From DASZMJ01 sp035551935 (GTDB lineage Bacteria > Planctomycetota > Planctomycetia > Isosphaerales > Isosphaeraceae), in assembly GCA_035551935.1 (NCBI GenBank), contig DASZMJ010000176.1, forward strand, positions 1-13,160: a DNA stretch of 13,160 nucleotides, in the 5' to 3' direction. The notes beneath the pieces are model-generated. The model was given only the letters and a program-made list of their open reading frames with translations, ran no database searches and was not told where the DNA came from. How positions within the stretch are numbered: position 1 is the stretch's first letter; every line of letters begins with the position of its first letter. Of the stretch, positions 13,111-13,160 are shown piece after piece. Made by a program: the position numbers and the translations under genes.

Positions 13111-13160
13111 TCCTACTCTTTCCCCCGCTCCCCCTGGGAGAGGGCCGGGGTGAGGGTCCG
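13111..13160. repeat. REP-like intergenic repeat, cut by the window end
   Basis: The segment has the CTCCC-CCT-GGGAG hairpin (13128-13140) followed by AGGGCCGGGGTGAGGG. This pattern is, from memory, a widespread intergenic repeat in several GC-rich bacteria. It starts about 40 nt upstream of the modA GTG, so the modA promoter must lie within or beyond it. Confidence 0.5.

Noticed and set aside
1..13160. CRISPR array, tRNA, rRNA, integrase, transposase or defence island
   Set aside because: No regularly spaced direct repeats, cloverleaf-like sequence or recombinase motifs were seen. The lone EEP-fold enzyme and HTH gene are not enough to call a defence system.

Overview
The window reads as chromosomal DNA of a very GC-rich planctomycete, most likely of the Isosphaerales/Isosphaeraceae type. 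The main evidence is a prepilin-type DUF1559 protein with the H-X9-DG motif, an ECF sigma factor translationally coupled to a large membrane Ser/Thr kinase with C-terminal TPR-like helices, and a tiny secreted-type peptide with a planctomycete-like N-terminal tag. No rRNA, tRNA, CRISPR array, transposase or phage gene was seen. Most long ORFs on the strand opposite a gene are GC-driven shadows.

Layout, left to right. Bases 1-894 (+) hold the 3' part of an unrecognised alpha-helical protein that begins before the window. It converges on an exported alpha/beta-hydrolase-fold protein (1010-2215, -) whose nucleophile position is glycine. Bases 2383-5851 (-) form a tight three-gene operon: ECF sigma factor, Ser/Thr kinase and DUF202 membrane protein, joined by ATGA and GTGA stop/start overlaps. 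Bases 6084-6953 (-) hold a small Thr/Val-rich peptide and an unrecognised 195-residue protein. Across a 356-nt divergent intergenic region lie a CI-repressor-like HTH protein (7310-7642, +) and a membrane-anchored endonuclease/exonuclease/phosphatase-fold protein (7713-8810, +).

The right third (8836-13071, all -) is a molybdate uptake locus: modA (lipoprotein binding protein), modE-like regulator, modB (permease) and modC (ATPase). ModA and ModE are 9 nt apart and modB/modC overlap by 4 nt, but the two halves are separated by a DUF1559 prepilin-like gene. That gene has its own good sigma70-type promoter, embedded between two TGCCA/TGGCA palindromes. It is followed by a 65-nt near-palindrome and then a 12-bp perfect hairpin in the presumed modB leader. 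This split locus and its regulatory DNA are the most interesting part of the window.

I do not see a clearly new multi-gene system. The best leads are the interrupted mod operon with its palindromes, the sigma/kinase/DUF202 operon, the nucleophile-less hydrolase and the small peptide next to an unknown gene. All functional statements come from reading motifs by eye; no database search was run.
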